The notes: generated by a model from the sequence alone, not told the origin. Counted from the first letter of the stretch, positions 51,859 through 63,757 are shown. The stretch is DNA of 64,000 nt from Conchocele bisecta (GCA_029237695.1 CM055278.1:74566297-74630296); one strand, 5' to 3'. Numbers and translations are program-made.

Positions 51859-52440
51859 TTGAATAGACACCACAGTAGATAGACAAAACTACTTGCCCAC
51901 CCATTGGAATCCCATAGACTTACATGTATTTGTAACTGTTCTTTTTCGCATGTTACTTCAAATTTAATATACATTAAACATGTTAAAGGTTTTAATGATA
52001 TAAAATGCATTGATTCATATGTGCATTCAATATTAAAAGTAGTTTACAAGATGCATACAGTTAAAAATGTGCAAATGTTTTGGAAATGTTATTCCCATTT
52101 ACATCAATGGTCAAAAAGGGACGTACGTAAATGATTACGCCATATTTAAAAACATGTATCTATCAAACGGCTTCTGATAATCAGTATCCAAAACATTCAT
52201 ATTCTGCATAAAATTATTTTGTATTCCTTCTTTATTTTCTTTAAAACTTTATACTCCATTCAAAGCGGTAAAGTATGTACTGAGCTACATATTTGAGAGT
52301 AACGATGGAACTACATGTAAGTCTATGGGATTTTAACTTTCAGGAAATTCCTTAATTCTGTCCGGCTACTGTAACATTCAGTTTCTAGCATTGTTTAAAT
52401 TTGGTTATTTATACCATCATACAGGTATTACAGTCTTCGT
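51856..52440. other. No gene seen
   Basis: AT-rich. 51895-52330 resembles 35085-35400 (CATTGGAATCCCATA, TTGGAAATGTTATTCCCATT), so it is a dispersed repeat of unknown type. Confidence 0.5.
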
Positions 52441-52455
52441 GGTGATTACATACAA

Positions 52456-52558
52456 GTGTGTGTCATGGGGCGAGACAAATGTGCGCCGACCCAGGACCTC
52501 TGGTTTACCGTACCATCGCTGTAACTGACTGAGATAACCGCACGAATACACGCCTTCT
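52456..52558 (-). mobile_element. T2 terminal-repeat fragment (tRNA-like)
   Basis: GACCTCTGGTTTACCGTACC and ACTGACTGAGATAACCG, as in the T2 repeats at 54175 and 54671. Confidence 0.65.
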
Positions 52559-52784
52559 CTTTTGTTTGTTTTGCTTTTGCCGATATTCTGGTATACCATC
52601 ATATTGAGTTTATCACCAGTTAAGTGCTAAAATGAAATTAAGTGTGAAAAAAAACAACACGAAAAAGGCAAGGGAGAGCAGAAGGGCAAGTAAAGGGTGA
52701 AGAAAGTATGTTGTGAGAGAAACGAAAAAGATAAAGACGAAACAAATAGCATTACATGAGCCTACAGTGCTGGACCTTCAATAC

Positions 52785-54060
52785 ATGGATCTTGAAAGAA
52801 ACCAGCGACTCAGCCAGGTAGATGTCGGTCGGTAGTTGGTTCTACTGCACAATTGTCCGGGGAAAAAAGGAGAACCGGATATAGTATTTGCCAGCACGCA
52901 ACCGGTGATATTGGTGTTTGCGTCTACCTGTGCCCCTTATTAGGTAAATGTCCTCTACACGACCGTTTCTAATTTTTCAGAGCATACTTAGTCTAGCATC
53001 AACTCTCATTTGTTCGTGTGCTATCCATCCCAGACTGTGCAAAATATCTGTAACTCTTGATGTATTATGATAACGGTTAGAAACCCGTCTTGCAGCCCTC
53101 CTTTGTACCATTTCGAGTGGATGTACAAGCCTATGAGATGTTAAGTCATCCTCCTTGTCTTTGGTTGTACTTTTGGGGTCCCATATTGTGGAACAGTATT
53201 CTGGCTTAAGGCGAAAAATGGATTTGTAGGCGCGTTCTTTGACTGTTTTCGAAAAGGTTGGGCTTTAAAAATCCTAGTCTGATTAGCCGGAGGCGGATTT
53301 TATGTGCTTATTCCACATTAAATCGTGGCTTATGTTTACACAAAGTTACTTACTACAAGGCAATGAGGAAAGTATGTGGCCATGAAGAGAATAGTTTTGC
53401 AGAACAGGAGCCATCTTAGTGGTAATGTGTATAACCTCGCCTTTGTCATGGTGGAAAGACATTTGCCAGACAGTTTCCCGTCTCTCGAGATTACGGAGGT
53501 CGTCTTGAAGTTTGTTGCAATCAGCTGGGATATTTATGGCCAAATCTAACAGTAATATTGGTTACACACTCTGGATAGTCATTACTATATACTAGGAACA
53601 ATGCAGAACCGAGCATATATAGCCTTGAGGAACACCAGATAATACAGGGACGGAAGATATGATTTCCATTCAAGGACCACACGCTGAGCTATATCACCCA
53701 GATAGGATCCGATCTAGCCCAGCTCAAATCACTTCACGCCACATAATGAGAGTTTGTATAGGAGTATATTATGTGCTACCTTATGAAAGATTTTGCGAAA
53801 TCCATGACTGCAACATCGTTCTGTCTGTAGCTCTGCAAGTTAGTATCTATATCGTGAATAAATTTGATAAGTTGGCTCTCACAGCTACGCTTCTCTCGAA
53901 AACAATGTTGGACAGGGTAAATAATAGTGTCCTTCCCTGCATCCTATTACAGCACACAATGTGCTCAAAAAGTTTATAACAAGCACAGGTTAGCGAAATA
54001 GGGCGGTATTTTGAATATGTAGTCTCCCCAGTGTGAGTTACGTACCATGGCATATACTTT
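52785..54060 (-). pseudogene. LINE reverse-transcriptase pseudogene (3' half)
   Basis: On the minus strand, in broken frames: YSKYRPISLTCACYKLFEHI near 54010; VMDFAKSFHKVAHNILLYKL (finger/palm) near 53780; LQDDLRNLERRETVWQMSF near 53480; and LVHPLEMVQRRAARRVSNRY near 53110. This is the usual order of a CR1/Jockey-type non-LTR reverse transcriptase and its C-terminal region. The FADD catalytic box is lost, and stops and frameshifts are frequent. Non-functional relic. Confidence 0.85.
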
Positions 54061-54174
54061 CCAGCTAAATTGAAATTCGTCCCCGAATTCTATATTTAAT
54101 TCGTCTCTGAATTCCATATTTTTGGTAGATTTTGGGCAGTATTTAAAAGACACGGCCCCACGTTCGGTGCCACA

Positions 54175-54320
54175 TGTCACAGAGGGAGAAAAATGTGCCC
54201 GGCCCCGGATTCGTATCCGGGACCTTTAGTTTATCGTACCATCGCTCTAATAACCGACTGAACTAAGTTACTGGGCACGAATACTCATCTTCTCCCCATA
54301 GAGAGTTACGTGTCATGACA
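54175..54320 (-). mobile_element. TRIM family T2 terminal repeat with tRNA-like sequence
   Basis: Minus-strand repeat starting TGTCATGACACGTAACTC and ending CTCTGTGACA. Inside: D-arm-like TTAGTTCAGTCGGTTA and B-box-like GGATACGAATCC, with GTGCCC paired to GGGCAC. Immediately downstream (54174 and lower) is TGTGGCACCGAACGTGGGG, a primer-binding-site-like motif. Confidence 0.7.
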
Positions 54321-54388
54321 TGTGATGGTACTGTAATACAGAGGTCTCCGGTTCGATTCCGGGCCGATGTTCATCTTTCTCGCCCTAC

Positions 54389-54391
<3 letters not shown>
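54321..54391 (+). mobile_element. T2 terminal-repeat fragment, plus strand
   Basis: GATGGTACTGTAATACAGAG and CCGGTTCGATTCCGGG (B box). Confidence 0.6.

Positions 54392-54451
<60 letters not shown>
54392..54451 (+). repeat. (GA)n microsatellite
   Basis: About 30 uninterrupted GA units. Confidence 0.98.
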
Positions 54452-54452
<1 letters not shown>

Positions 54453-54455
54453 ATC

Positions 54456-54552
54456 TGTGCCCGGTTAACTCATCCGGTTAGAGCGATGGTGCGGTAAACC
54501 AGAGTTCCCAGTTTCGATCCCCGGGTCGGTGAATATCTTTCTCACCCTGTAA
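54456..54552 (+). mobile_element. T2 terminal repeat, plus strand, with adjacent primer-binding-site-like motif
   Basis: GCCCGGTTAACTCATCCGG and GTTTCGATCCCCGGG, ending CTCACCCTGTAACA. Followed at 54553 by TTTGGCGCCCAACG, a canonical tRNA primer-binding-site sequence of LTR retroelements. Confidence 0.7.
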
Positions 54553-54670
54553 CATTTGGCGCCCAACGAGCGACCGTGACTGATAAATACTGCCTAAAAT
54601 GTACATAGCATTTGGAATTAAGAGACAATTTAAATATATAATTCGTGGACGAATTTCATTTGGCGTCAAA

Positions 54671-54809
54671 TGTCACAGGGAGAGAAAGATGTGCACCGAC
54701 CCGTGGTCTAACTCGGGACCTCTGGCTTACAGTACCGTCGCTCTAACCGACTGAGCCAACCGGGTACGAATACACACCTTCTCCCCATCGTGAGTTACGT
54801 GTCGTAACA
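54671..54809 (-). mobile_element. T2 terminal repeat, complete 139 bp
   Basis: Minus strand TGTTACGACACGTAACTC to TCTCCCTGTGACA, with GGCTCAGTCGGTTAGAGCG inside. Faces the plus-strand repeat across 118 bp of internal sequence, an inverted pair. Confidence 0.75.
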
Positions 54810-55342
54810 TTTGTAAGCGAATTATTCAGATATTCACGGATATTGTGAGCGCGCTTGTTGGACATTATATTAACGTAGACATGCGTCTGTAAAAATGACA
54901 ACACCGTAATGGTATCAACTAGGAACGGTTAGTGGACACAATACAAGTGCTCTCTGGTGGGATTAAGCCAGTTCAGATGCCGCCATAAATCTCAATTCTA
55001 TTTCAAATTCAAGGATAGAAAACCGGCCAAAAGAAAGAAGAAAGAAAACGCATACAAATTGATGGAAACTCCAGTATTAGCAAATAACAAGAACTGATCG
55101 CAATATAGCAGTGAATACGCGGTAAAATGGGTCGAGCATTTGAGCCACCCAATCAATCAGACAATGGAGAACAACACAGAATTTTCACAAATAATCAAGT
55201 GAATATGTCTTGTATTTTTTACCTGGGCTCTTCGATCGCCTTTGCTTATACTATTCGTTTTTACATAGGGTACACCTATGTATTGGCATCGCCTCCGACA
55301 GTTAGCCACGCCCCAGACCCCCCTCGATGCGATGGTAGGTAG
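54810..55342. other. No gene seen
   Basis: Non-repetitive flank of the hAT element. Ends with GGTAG at 55338-55342, repeated at 59529-59533. Confidence 0.5.
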
Positions 55343-55564
55343 CAAGGGCGCCGCTCCCATTACACAAATTACGCTAGTGCGTAAACAATATTTCAGGAGG
55401 TATGGGTTTTTTTTTCAGTTAAAAAAGAAAAAAAAGAAGAAAACATTAAATAATACATTTAATTAAATCGACCGTCATGAAGTTTAATTTAAGCGTAATA
55501 TAATACCAGAAAAATAATGGTGTTTCCATTTAGCCTCTAATAGTAATACGTCATTTTTTTACAC

Positions 55565-55730
55565 ATGACGTCAAAACATATTGGCCGAGTGCCTAGGTGT
55601 GTTACGCTTTGCGATTGGATGTTACACTTTAACAACGCTGGTATTAACATATTGGCCGAGTGCCTAGATGTTTTACGTTATGCGATTGGATGTTACACTT
55701 ATAGCAACGCTGCCGGTATTAAAAAATTGG
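55565..55730 (+). repeat. Two ~85-bp tandem repeats in the hAT 5' region
   Basis: ACATATTGGCCGAGTGCCTA and GCGATTGGATGTTACACTT occur twice. Subterminal repeats of this kind are often transposase binding regions. Confidence 0.8.
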
Positions 55731-55824
55731 CACATCATCAGTGTTTTACATCTGTGCGTAAAGTAACAGTTCACACACTGTAGCCAGTAACCTATCGGCA
55801 ATTTCACTAAAATAAAATTCCAAA

Positions 55825-58227
55825 ATGAGCAAACGTAAGAAAACGCCACAATGTTCCACGTTGGATTCATATTTTGCACCCTGTTCATCAAAAAAATAAA
55901 CAACACAATCACAAAGTGATGACAATAAAGTAGTTCTACCTGTCACTGTGTGCACCCCACAGAGTTCCACGGAGGACCCCGTCATGTCTTCCACTGTCTC
56001 AGAGTCGGAAACTAGTCAGTCTGACCCATCCAGCATTGCCACTGAACCACCAGAAATTCAAAAAAATAGGACAAGTGGATATTTCGAAGTTTCTTGATAG
56101 AACCAGCGCGAAAACGGACACAGACAGACGATATATAGTTACGTACAAATTCAAGCCTGCACAAGGGTGGGAACCTCCGTTACGACAGTGTGGAAAACAG
56201 TTGAGGCGAGCTCCACATTTCTTATTGAGTGGGGAAAAGTACCCCACGATCCAATACTGCCCTGCATTGGATGGTGCACTGTGTACGGTCTGTCTAGCAT
56301 TTGGGAATAAATCCAACGTTCTCACATCTAAACCTTTAACAGACTGCATGGAGCAATGGCAATCGAATTGTTGATTTGCACTTACAGTCTGAGGATCACA
56401 ACTCAGCAGTTATAAAGGCTGCATGTTTCAGCGCTGTCAGCATGCAGGCAGACAATTCAATTGCTGTACGACTGTCAACAGCATATACAGACAAACTGGA
56501 AAGAAATCGATCTGCATTATGTTCCATCATCAGGGTGAAGACAAAATTACCACTACGTGGGAAAGTGGACGAGAGATCCAATTTCAATGCCATTATTCAT
56601 ACTATGGCAGAAAAAGATCTTTCGCTGAAGAAACATCTTGAAATGTCCGATGCCAGAGCGAGATATTTGAGTCATTCTATACAGAATGAGCTAATACAAC
56701 TCTGTGGCAAACAGATATCAGACGCCATATTACAGGACTGCAGGAATTCCCACTTTTTTTCAATTTTAGCTGATGATTCTGCAGATGTTTCAAATTCAGA
56801 GCAGGTAGCTCTCTGCCTGCGGTATGTTCACATCGAGGAGGGAAAACACATGGTCAGGGAGGAATTTATATCGTTTGTATCGACAAGAGATACAACGGGC
56901 GAAACCTTGACAAATATCATTACCGCGCAGTTGGAAAAGCTTGGCCTTAACATCCAGAACGTAGTGGCTCAGGGCTATGATGGAGCTGGTAATATGTCAG
57001 GAAAGGTCAAAGGGGTACAAACCCGCATCAGAAATATAAACAATGATGCAGTGTATGTCCATTGCAAAAACCACCGGCTCAATCTGGCGATTTGTCGTTG
57101 TTGCAAAGTCCTGTTTGTCAGTCACATGTTTTACGTTGTTGGGGACATTCTGTACTTCATTACAGCATCTCCAAAGCGCCTCCAGATATTCTTAAGTCGA
57201 AACCAGAACGGGAACAGACTCAAGCGACTGTGTCCCACTCGATGGTCGCAGCACGCAGAAAGCGTATCTGCATTCTTGAAGAACTTTTCTACGATATCTG
57301 ACACATTGGTCGAACTTCAAGGTGATAGTGACACGAAAACTCGCAGTGACACCATGTTATACGACAGGGCAATCCATTCCTTTGAGTTCGTCATAGCTCT
57401 GTTCTGTGTGACTGGACCGCTTGATTATTTAACCCCATTGGCAAACACCATGCAGACGCCATCATATGATCTAGTCAGGGCGTCCATGTACGCATCCACT
57501 GTCATCGAACTGCTCAATAAAAAGCGAAACGAAACGAGTTACTTTGATGAGATTTGGGACTCTGCCACAACCCTAGCCACTGACAACAGTATTGCTGTTC
57601 AGCGGCCGCGTGTTGCTGCGAGACAAACTACCAGAACCAGTGTGCCAGCTAACTCAGATAAAGAGTACTGGAAACTCAATCTGTTCACACCGTTCATGGA
57701 CCACCTCATAGTGGAGTTGACAGAGAGGCTGGCTAATCCTTTGCCACGAACCTGTTTGAAAGCCCAATATTCTTCCTTCCCTGTACAAGATGGCGGATTT
57801 GTCGCCTGATGTGTGGAATGAGATCAAGGGTGCATACAGCAGATTTATTGCAGCTTGACGAAACCGTTTTTAGAACCGCGAGTTGGAACTGTGGAAAACT
57901 GGCATCGACACCATGTGTATCCGGGCGACAGATATATGCGATGTCCTTGATTGCGCTGTTGACTTATACCCAAATCTGTACAAGATTTTAAAAGTTCTTC
58001 TGACAATGCCAGTTTCAACAGCATCGGCTGAACGGTCGTTCAGCTGCATGCGCCGTCTAAAGACTTATCTGCGAAACACCATGTCCGATGACAGACCCAC
58101 TGGCCTGGCACTTATGCATGTCCACAGAGAACGGTGCGTAAAACCAGAAACGGTATTGAGAGATTTTGTCGCAACAGGTGACAGGCGCATATCGCTTGCA
58201 TTCCACAATGATTACTCATACACATAA
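55825..58227 (+). pseudogene. hAT transposase pseudogene (TTF/ZMYM-type)
   Basis: Start ATG at 55825 (KKTPQCSTLDSYFAP), in-frame stop near 55898. A frameshift near an A-run at about 56060 leads into a zinc-finger-like N-terminal domain (56036-56374, CPALDGALCTVCLAFG). A second shift opens the main 477-codon block (56376-57809). It holds ILADDSADVSNSEQ and AQGYDGAGNMSGK (catalytic-core motifs), KNHRLNLAIC and CPTRWSQH. At least two more breaks lie at 57790-57880. The C-terminal dimerisation segment (57883-58227) has MPVSTASAERSFSCMRRLKT. Domain order is complete; the gene is not translatable as one protein. Confidence 0.92.
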
Positions 58228-58367
58228 TATTAGTGTAATGTATACACAACGCCAATAGTTTAGCACCACTTTGATACTGGTCGCTATATAAACAAACTAG
58301 ATAACGCCAAAAGTATCCTTGAAAACTGCTGAGCAAAACTACCAAACAAATACGTCGCGAACAGGGT

Positions 58368-58973
58368 CTCGATCTTCGTCTCTCTGTCACCAATGGGTCT
58401 ATAACGACCAAAATTTACGACAAGAGGGACGACTTTAACTTTAGCATTGTTGATTATCCACATTTGGATGGAGATGTACCCCGTGCTACATCTTATGGGG
58501 TATACATCTCCCAGCCTATGCGTTGCGCTAGAGCTTCTAGCAATGTTGAAGACTTCAATGATCGGAATATGGTAATCACTTCTAAACTCATGCAACAAGA
58601 TTACCGTTTCCACAAGCTTCGTAAAACATTCTCTAAGTTTTACAACCGTAACAGTGACATTGTCCTTAAATATAATTGCAATATGAAAACATTTTTGCGG
58701 TCTGGAATTACCCACCCAAAATTTTATGGTGACGTGATCTACAAACTTCGTAAAATTAAGGGTAGTCGTTCATTTTCTGATCAATTCAAACGAATTATAA
58801 TAGAAAATTTGTTCACCGACACTACGACACCCCTCATTTTGCAGCGTACTGCTGGGCTGGTCATCGACAGAACAGTTGATTCATTTTTGAGGGATCTGTT
58901 TTGTGGTGCCTCTGTTGCATTTTGTGTTATTTTCTTTTTTTTTTTTGTTTTTTTTTTTTGTTTTAGTTATTGA
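58368..58973 (+). pseudogene. Retroelement polyprotein C-terminal fragment nested in the hAT
   Basis: Reads TTKIYDKRDDFNFSIVDYPH, GDVPRATSYGVYISQ, RFHKLRKTFSKFYNR and PKFYGDVIYKLRKI. These are features of a reverse-transcriptase-bearing ORF common in marine invertebrate genomes. The catalytic part is absent (5' truncated). T-rich and C-rich runs follow (58925-58970, 59090-59103). The exact retroelement class is not certain. Confidence 0.7.
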
Positions 58974-59533
58974 AAATCTTGGGGACCGTACACCGCTGCA
59001 TTTTTTTTGCCATGTTGAAGGCTCTGTGACCACCGCTGTACCCGTGCCGTAGTTTTCTATAGTTGTTACTGTTATGTTAGTCCCGCTTATTCCCCCCCCC
59101 CCTTTAGGATTTATTCCTATATTTGATTCCGTTCGTTCATCTGTGTCACAGACTGTGATGGCCGTAATGCTCAACTACAAACAGGGATCGGAAAATAATA
59201 ACAGCATGCATTGATAGGAAGCACGTGGAGAATTTCTACAGCCGCCACACTGCACAAACTACGGTGGATGTATGTTCACTGGGTGTTGAACTTAAACTTA
59301 GATCGGTGCCAAGCTCTATATTTTGCTTAAATGTACTATTCATCTGGATGCAAAATATTGAAAAATATTGAAGACAATGGTGATTATAATACAGGAAATT
59401 CAATCACTGTTTCAAAAAAAATTCGTGGGGACATGCCCCCGGACCCCCCTAGCACACTCCTTCGCTACGCTCAGTCGACTCATTTTACTGATTAGCGTAA
59501 ACAAATTATGTGCCTGGCGGCGCCCTTGGGTAG

Positions 59534-61480
59534 TGATATCTTGGAGTAACCATTAACCATAACAACAAAATGCATTGTGTTACTCAACGTTTAACTGTCA
59601 TACGTAACCGCTAATTGAAAATAATATGAAAAGTCATGCAGAGCATGATGTTATTAGCCGATCAAATCAGGGTAAAGTGCATCGAACATATGTAGGTGTC
59701 TCTGGTAACATTGTCAATGGTAAACTATTTTCGACCACAGTTCTGTACCCAGCGTTGACATTTTTCTCGATTTTGTGCAGGTTTTGGAAACCCGTTCCCA
59801 AATCCATCCAATAGCAGCAATGCCATAGCAGCAATGTTTTGTTGTCACCATTATGTTGCGAAATATTCCAGCGTAACACCTGTACTGTATGCTCTATTTA
59901 TCTACAAATTACACTCCGCAATACACAAAGTTGTAGTCACTGTGTGTGTGTTTGTCCGAATTCTGTGGCAGCATGTGAGTGGGCGGAGCTACCAGGGCTA
60001 TATATATCTAGCGGTTACAGTGTCATCTAAAAATAGACGCAAGCTCCTGCGTATTCAGGCACATGCCCAGATTGGCCTAATGTGCCCCATCCGTGATCTT
60101 TTGCGCCATGTCGGGCGCAAGACAATCAATAATTTGCGGCATTGACAATAATTAAGGGGGATTGCCGCAATCGCGCGTGCTGGATGCATCCCTGCCATCC
60201 CTGCATGATACGTAAACAAATCAAAGTTGGCTATGAAGGGCAATTCTTCGTTTTGATTGGTGGAAAATTTTGTGAATATTAAACTAGCGTCAAATGACGC
60301 GCATACGCGATCCAATGGGATAAACCCGAGATGCTGGATAAACCGAAAATGCTGGGGTTACTAGTAAGGAGATTTTGAGCAGAGGTCGATTATAAAATTA
60401 GCCGAATAAACACATTTACGCGATTATACGTGGCTGAAACTTGTTCTGTTTAATAAATAAAAGCTTTAAATTAGCACAATAATCGGCGTATGTTGGCGTA
60501 TATGGCCATTAGAGCCAACTATGGACTTCAACAACAATAACTTCCGGGTTAAATCTCTTCAGGCGTTCAGCTCATTAAGTATTCAAAATTGTGTTATTTG
60601 GCTATAAGTAAAGTTTTAAACGGAGATAATTGCCAAAAATGCAAACTTTATCGGTTGATGCAATTTGGAAGTGATACAGAAAAATTCGCGTTCGTAGATT
60701 ACCGAATAGCGGAGAAAAGGGTTGCTACAAACTTTTTCAGAATTCGATGGATAACCAACATATTAGCCGATCTATAAATAGATCGGCTAATAATTATGAA
60801 AAACTACTTGCACTGCACAATATCAACAACGGATGTTCTACGTACAAAAATACATTGGATTATTTTGTTGCGCGTGATTTGTCCCCATTTGCGGCACAAA
60901 TCGTGCGGTCATCGCTAAATTTAGTAACAGAGTTAACTCCCCTCCGAAAACTCTCCGAAACAAGCGACGCGTGTAACACACAAACTACATCAAGTTTGAC
61001 CTTCCGACAGCCTATTTTTAAACTCACCGACACCTGTGCGAAACAAAACTCGCACGTGTATGTCTAACTGATGTTTAATCCTCATTCTCTCTCTCTATCG
61101 ATGGATTTACAGCGGATTTTAGTGACATTCCCGAATTCGGCCTGATTGACATTTGTCTATGGTGGCCAATACACGCCAACATGAGTGTCAATTCTACGTT
61201 CAGGGAAGGGGGTCAATAAGTCAGTATTTAAGGTGATAACTTACAGTCAGGGAACAAATTAATGACAGTATAACACATCCAGCGTATATTAATACCCATA
61301 TTAATGCAAGTACTGAAATACGACAAAAAAAATCTAACAAGTTTGGGCTTCCATACATTGAAAATTTTGTCAGCGGTTTCCCCAAAGACGTCATTTGTAT
61401 GTTTTAATATACACGATCCGGGGCCAACTATTTCATTCACAAAATAGAAGTAAACTTGGCGATGTACAGATAAGGCATTT
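59534..61480. other. Non-repetitive; no gene established
   Basis: A GC box-like GGGCGGAGC and CTATATATAT at 59980-60010 look promoter-like, but no convincing coding exon follows. A perfect palindrome TTAGCCGATCTAT/ATAGATCGGCTAA lies at 60767-60795. Reading frames up to about 105 codons resemble nothing I know. Confidence 0.45.
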
Positions 61481-61483
61481 TCA

Positions 61484-61516
61484 GGCGCGACACCGCTTCC
61501 GTGGCGGAATTATTGT
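61484..61516 (+). mobile_element. F5 3' terminus, isolated
   Basis: GGCGCGACACCGCTTCCGTG plus GCGGAATTATTGT: a CCGC/GCGG hairpin and tail as at 6330-6361. Confidence 0.65.
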
Positions 61517-61718
61517 AACTATTGCTCTTCAATCAGTTTTCAATATATCTATAATGATCATAGATAATCTGGAATCTGTATACTTGAATTGATGATGTCT
61601 TGTATATGTGTTACCGTATCTTTCTGATATTGCTATGCATAATCTGTAATGTTGTTGAATGTTTTGGTACATACTGTAGCAGTGCATACTGTACTTCAAG
61701 TTGTGCCATATCAATAGT

Positions 61719-62386
61719 TTACCCCATAACCATTAAAACGCTGAAAAATAAAATTGCCGTCTGCTCATTTTGTATATTTTAATCTCTTTAAAAACCTGTT
61801 TTGGCAGCGCAGTAGAATCGTCTCAGTATGTTTTTGAGGAGAAAATATAAAAATATTGTCGTTTCCAGCGCTTTAAAGGTACATGCCCACTCAGTAAGCC
61901 CAAACTGTCATTTATAGGAATTAAATAAGTGTATAACTGTGTCACTATTCCACCAGTTCTAAACGTTACAAGTGCCCGCTATACAGATATAATCATTTAG
62001 TAATATTTATTTTAATGATAGTGACGCGCGGTGGTATCGGGCTATTTTCATATGCAAATGAGGCATGATATTTTTTTATTATTTATACTAAAGAAATACT
62101 AAAAAAATAATATTTTCGACAGATTTTAAAGTATGATCATTGCACATCATAAAATAAATACAGAGATTCAATAGTAATGTCCGTTAACATTTTAAGCAAA
62201 CACGGTTATCGCCCCTGATATCAGTGTGTAAATTTACGTCTGATATAAAATGTATATAATAATGCCAATCAGTACGTGGGATAATGGCGCATGAATGTTT
62301 ATTTTGCCAGGAAATGTCTCAGATGATGTCTCTGATGTAAAGAACATGTTGTACCTATTGAGTGGGCATGTACCTTTAAGGGTTAA
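61719..62386. mobile_element. M2 MITE carrying an M4 MITE
   Basis: Left M2 part: ACGCTGAAAAATAAAATTGC and CCGTCTGCTC. Right M2 end is AAGGGTTAA after the insert. Joining across the insert restores the M2 terminus AGCGCTTTAAGGGTTAA. Confidence 0.75.
61877..62375. mobile_element. M4 MITE, intact, TTAA on both sides
   Basis: TTAA at 61873-61876 and 62376-62379. Inverted termini AGGTACATGCCCACTCAGTA and TATTGAGTGGGCATGTACCT. About 499 bp. Confidence 0.88.
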
Positions 62387-62399
62387 TGAAACTGCAACA

Positions 62400-62699
62400 C
62401 CAACACTCAATCAATCAATCAATCAATCTAGTTTAATCTTGTAGTACCCTATGTTCAGTACTTTCAGTACTTTGATTTATTAATATCATACTTCTCCATA
62501 CGATCACTGGGGTTCTACTTAGTAAACGTTTTATGGACAGGAAAACGTTATGGTTAAGCTTATCGTAGGAGTTGCAAATTGATAATCTCGATACGGACAC
62601 TGACGTCATCGACGTCAAGCCCTGTCATAGCGCATTAATTAGCCTAGATATGTCGATTACATACGATGTAGTGCGACAAACGTTAACGTTGTCGAGAAC
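62400..62699. other. No gene seen
   Basis: Includes a short ATCA repeat (62410-62428) and CAGTACTTTCAGTACTTT; otherwise unremarkable. Confidence 0.5.
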
Positions 62700-63060
62700 C
62701 AGAGCTCCAGATAAGTTTTGTATCTAAAGAGTCCCCATATTTCAAATTCAATGCGTTTTTTACTTTTACAAATGTATTATTGATTTTCTTACTTATTGAA
62801 TAGGGGACAAATGATAAAAAATAAAAACAATTTGAAAAACTCACTTATTTGAGCTGCAAAAAGAAAACACTGTTTGCTTTTTGCAGCTCAACTAAGTAAA
62901 TTTTAAACTTCATTACAGTGTTTTAACTACTCAATTTGAAAATGTATGCGTATTTTCACATTGCCGTGAGTATTTTGTACTCCCGCTTTTGATAATCAAT
63001 GCTTGTTCTGCTAAAATAAGTGCGTAAAATACGCCAATAAGCACCTTATCTGGAACTCTG
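62700..63060. mobile_element. M3 MITE, 6-bp duplication GAGAAC
   Basis: GAGAAC at 62694-62699 and 63061-63066. Termini CAGAGCTCCAGATAAG and CTTATCTGGAACTCTG; central palindrome GAGCTGCAAAAAGAAAACA with TTTGCTTTTTGCAGCTC. Confidence 0.9.
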
Positions 63061-63069
63061 GAGAACGTC

Positions 63070-63560
63070 ATCCATATATCTCGAAGTATCTCTAAAAGAA
63101 CTAGTAATGTTGGACGGAGTCTATGGTGACAATCTCAACATGATACATCTGTCATAAAACAAGTCTGCCAATGTGGGGCGCCGTTATTGTATATAGGAAT
63201 ATGCCCACACATTGACGATAAGCAGTACCACCACATTTTATAAATGCATTATTAGTCTTTCGTGGTATGGCTTAATTAGTTGCCAGGTTCCCTACCAACA
63301 TGGTTGCCCTTCTTTGTACGTTTTCGATAGAAATGTTGTCCTTTTTGTAGTGTGATGCCCATATCACCGTTGCATATTCTAGATGCGGGCGCCCTAGTAA
63401 CTATGCAGCGTCAAAACATTTCCCTGTCCACACGTGTAAATGTTTTGAAAATTATCCCGAATTTTCTGTTTGCTTTGCTAACCTTTTCACTAATTATGTG
63501 ATGGTCACATTTTCGGTTGTTTTGAAAAGTTACACATAAATCCTAAATATAGGCACACAC
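63070..63560 (-). pseudogene. LINE reverse-transcriptase C-terminal relic
   Basis: Minus-strand frames give KVSKANRKFGIIFKTFT, then RPHLEYATVIWASHYKKDNI and SIENVQRRATMLVGNL, the post-catalytic region of a non-LTR reverse transcriptase. Frameshifts and stops throughout. Different copy and subfamily from 52785-54060. Confidence 0.8.
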
Positions 63561-63757
63561 ATTTGTGGCTGTGTGTGGATAAATGGAAACACGGTTTTTA
63601 CTATTTTACTGTCACCGTGTCCTTATCAGACTTTTAATAACATTAACACTATGTCTCTTTCCAAACTTGCTTTTACTAGTTTTCACGAATTATGTACTGA
63701 CATTGCACCTGCACATACTCCTCGCAAGAGGGTGTTGCAGTATCTAAAGATAGATAG

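Larger units (their letters stand above)
55343..59528 (+). mobile_element. hAT DNA transposon, degenerate, ~4.2 kb
   Basis: Terminal inverted repeats CAAGGGCGCCGC and GCGGCGCCCTTG, with weaker similarity further in (TTACGCTAGTGCG against CTGATTAGCGTAA). GGTAG flanks both ends. A typical hAT 3' sequence, ATGCCCCCGGACCCCCCTAG, lies at 59430-59450. Contains a broken transposase (55825-58227) and a nested retroelement fragment. Confidence 0.8.

Noticed and set aside
51527..52010. Ser/Leu- and Arg/Glu-rich frames over the CT tract
   Set aside because: Simple-repeat translation on both strands.
52785..54320. A single LTR retrotransposon bounded by the T2 repeats at 52456 and 54175
   Set aside because: The reverse transcriptase between them is of the non-LTR type and no gag, protease or integrase is seen; the arrangement is more likely coincidental nesting.
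59970..60130. Promoter and small gene (GC box plus TATA-like sequence)
   Set aside because: No conserved protein, snRNA or histone-like sequence follows; composition alone is weak evidence.
60747..61067. 106-codon reading frame as a gene
   Set aside because: No recognisable domain, begins inside a palindrome, and no splice or conservation evidence.
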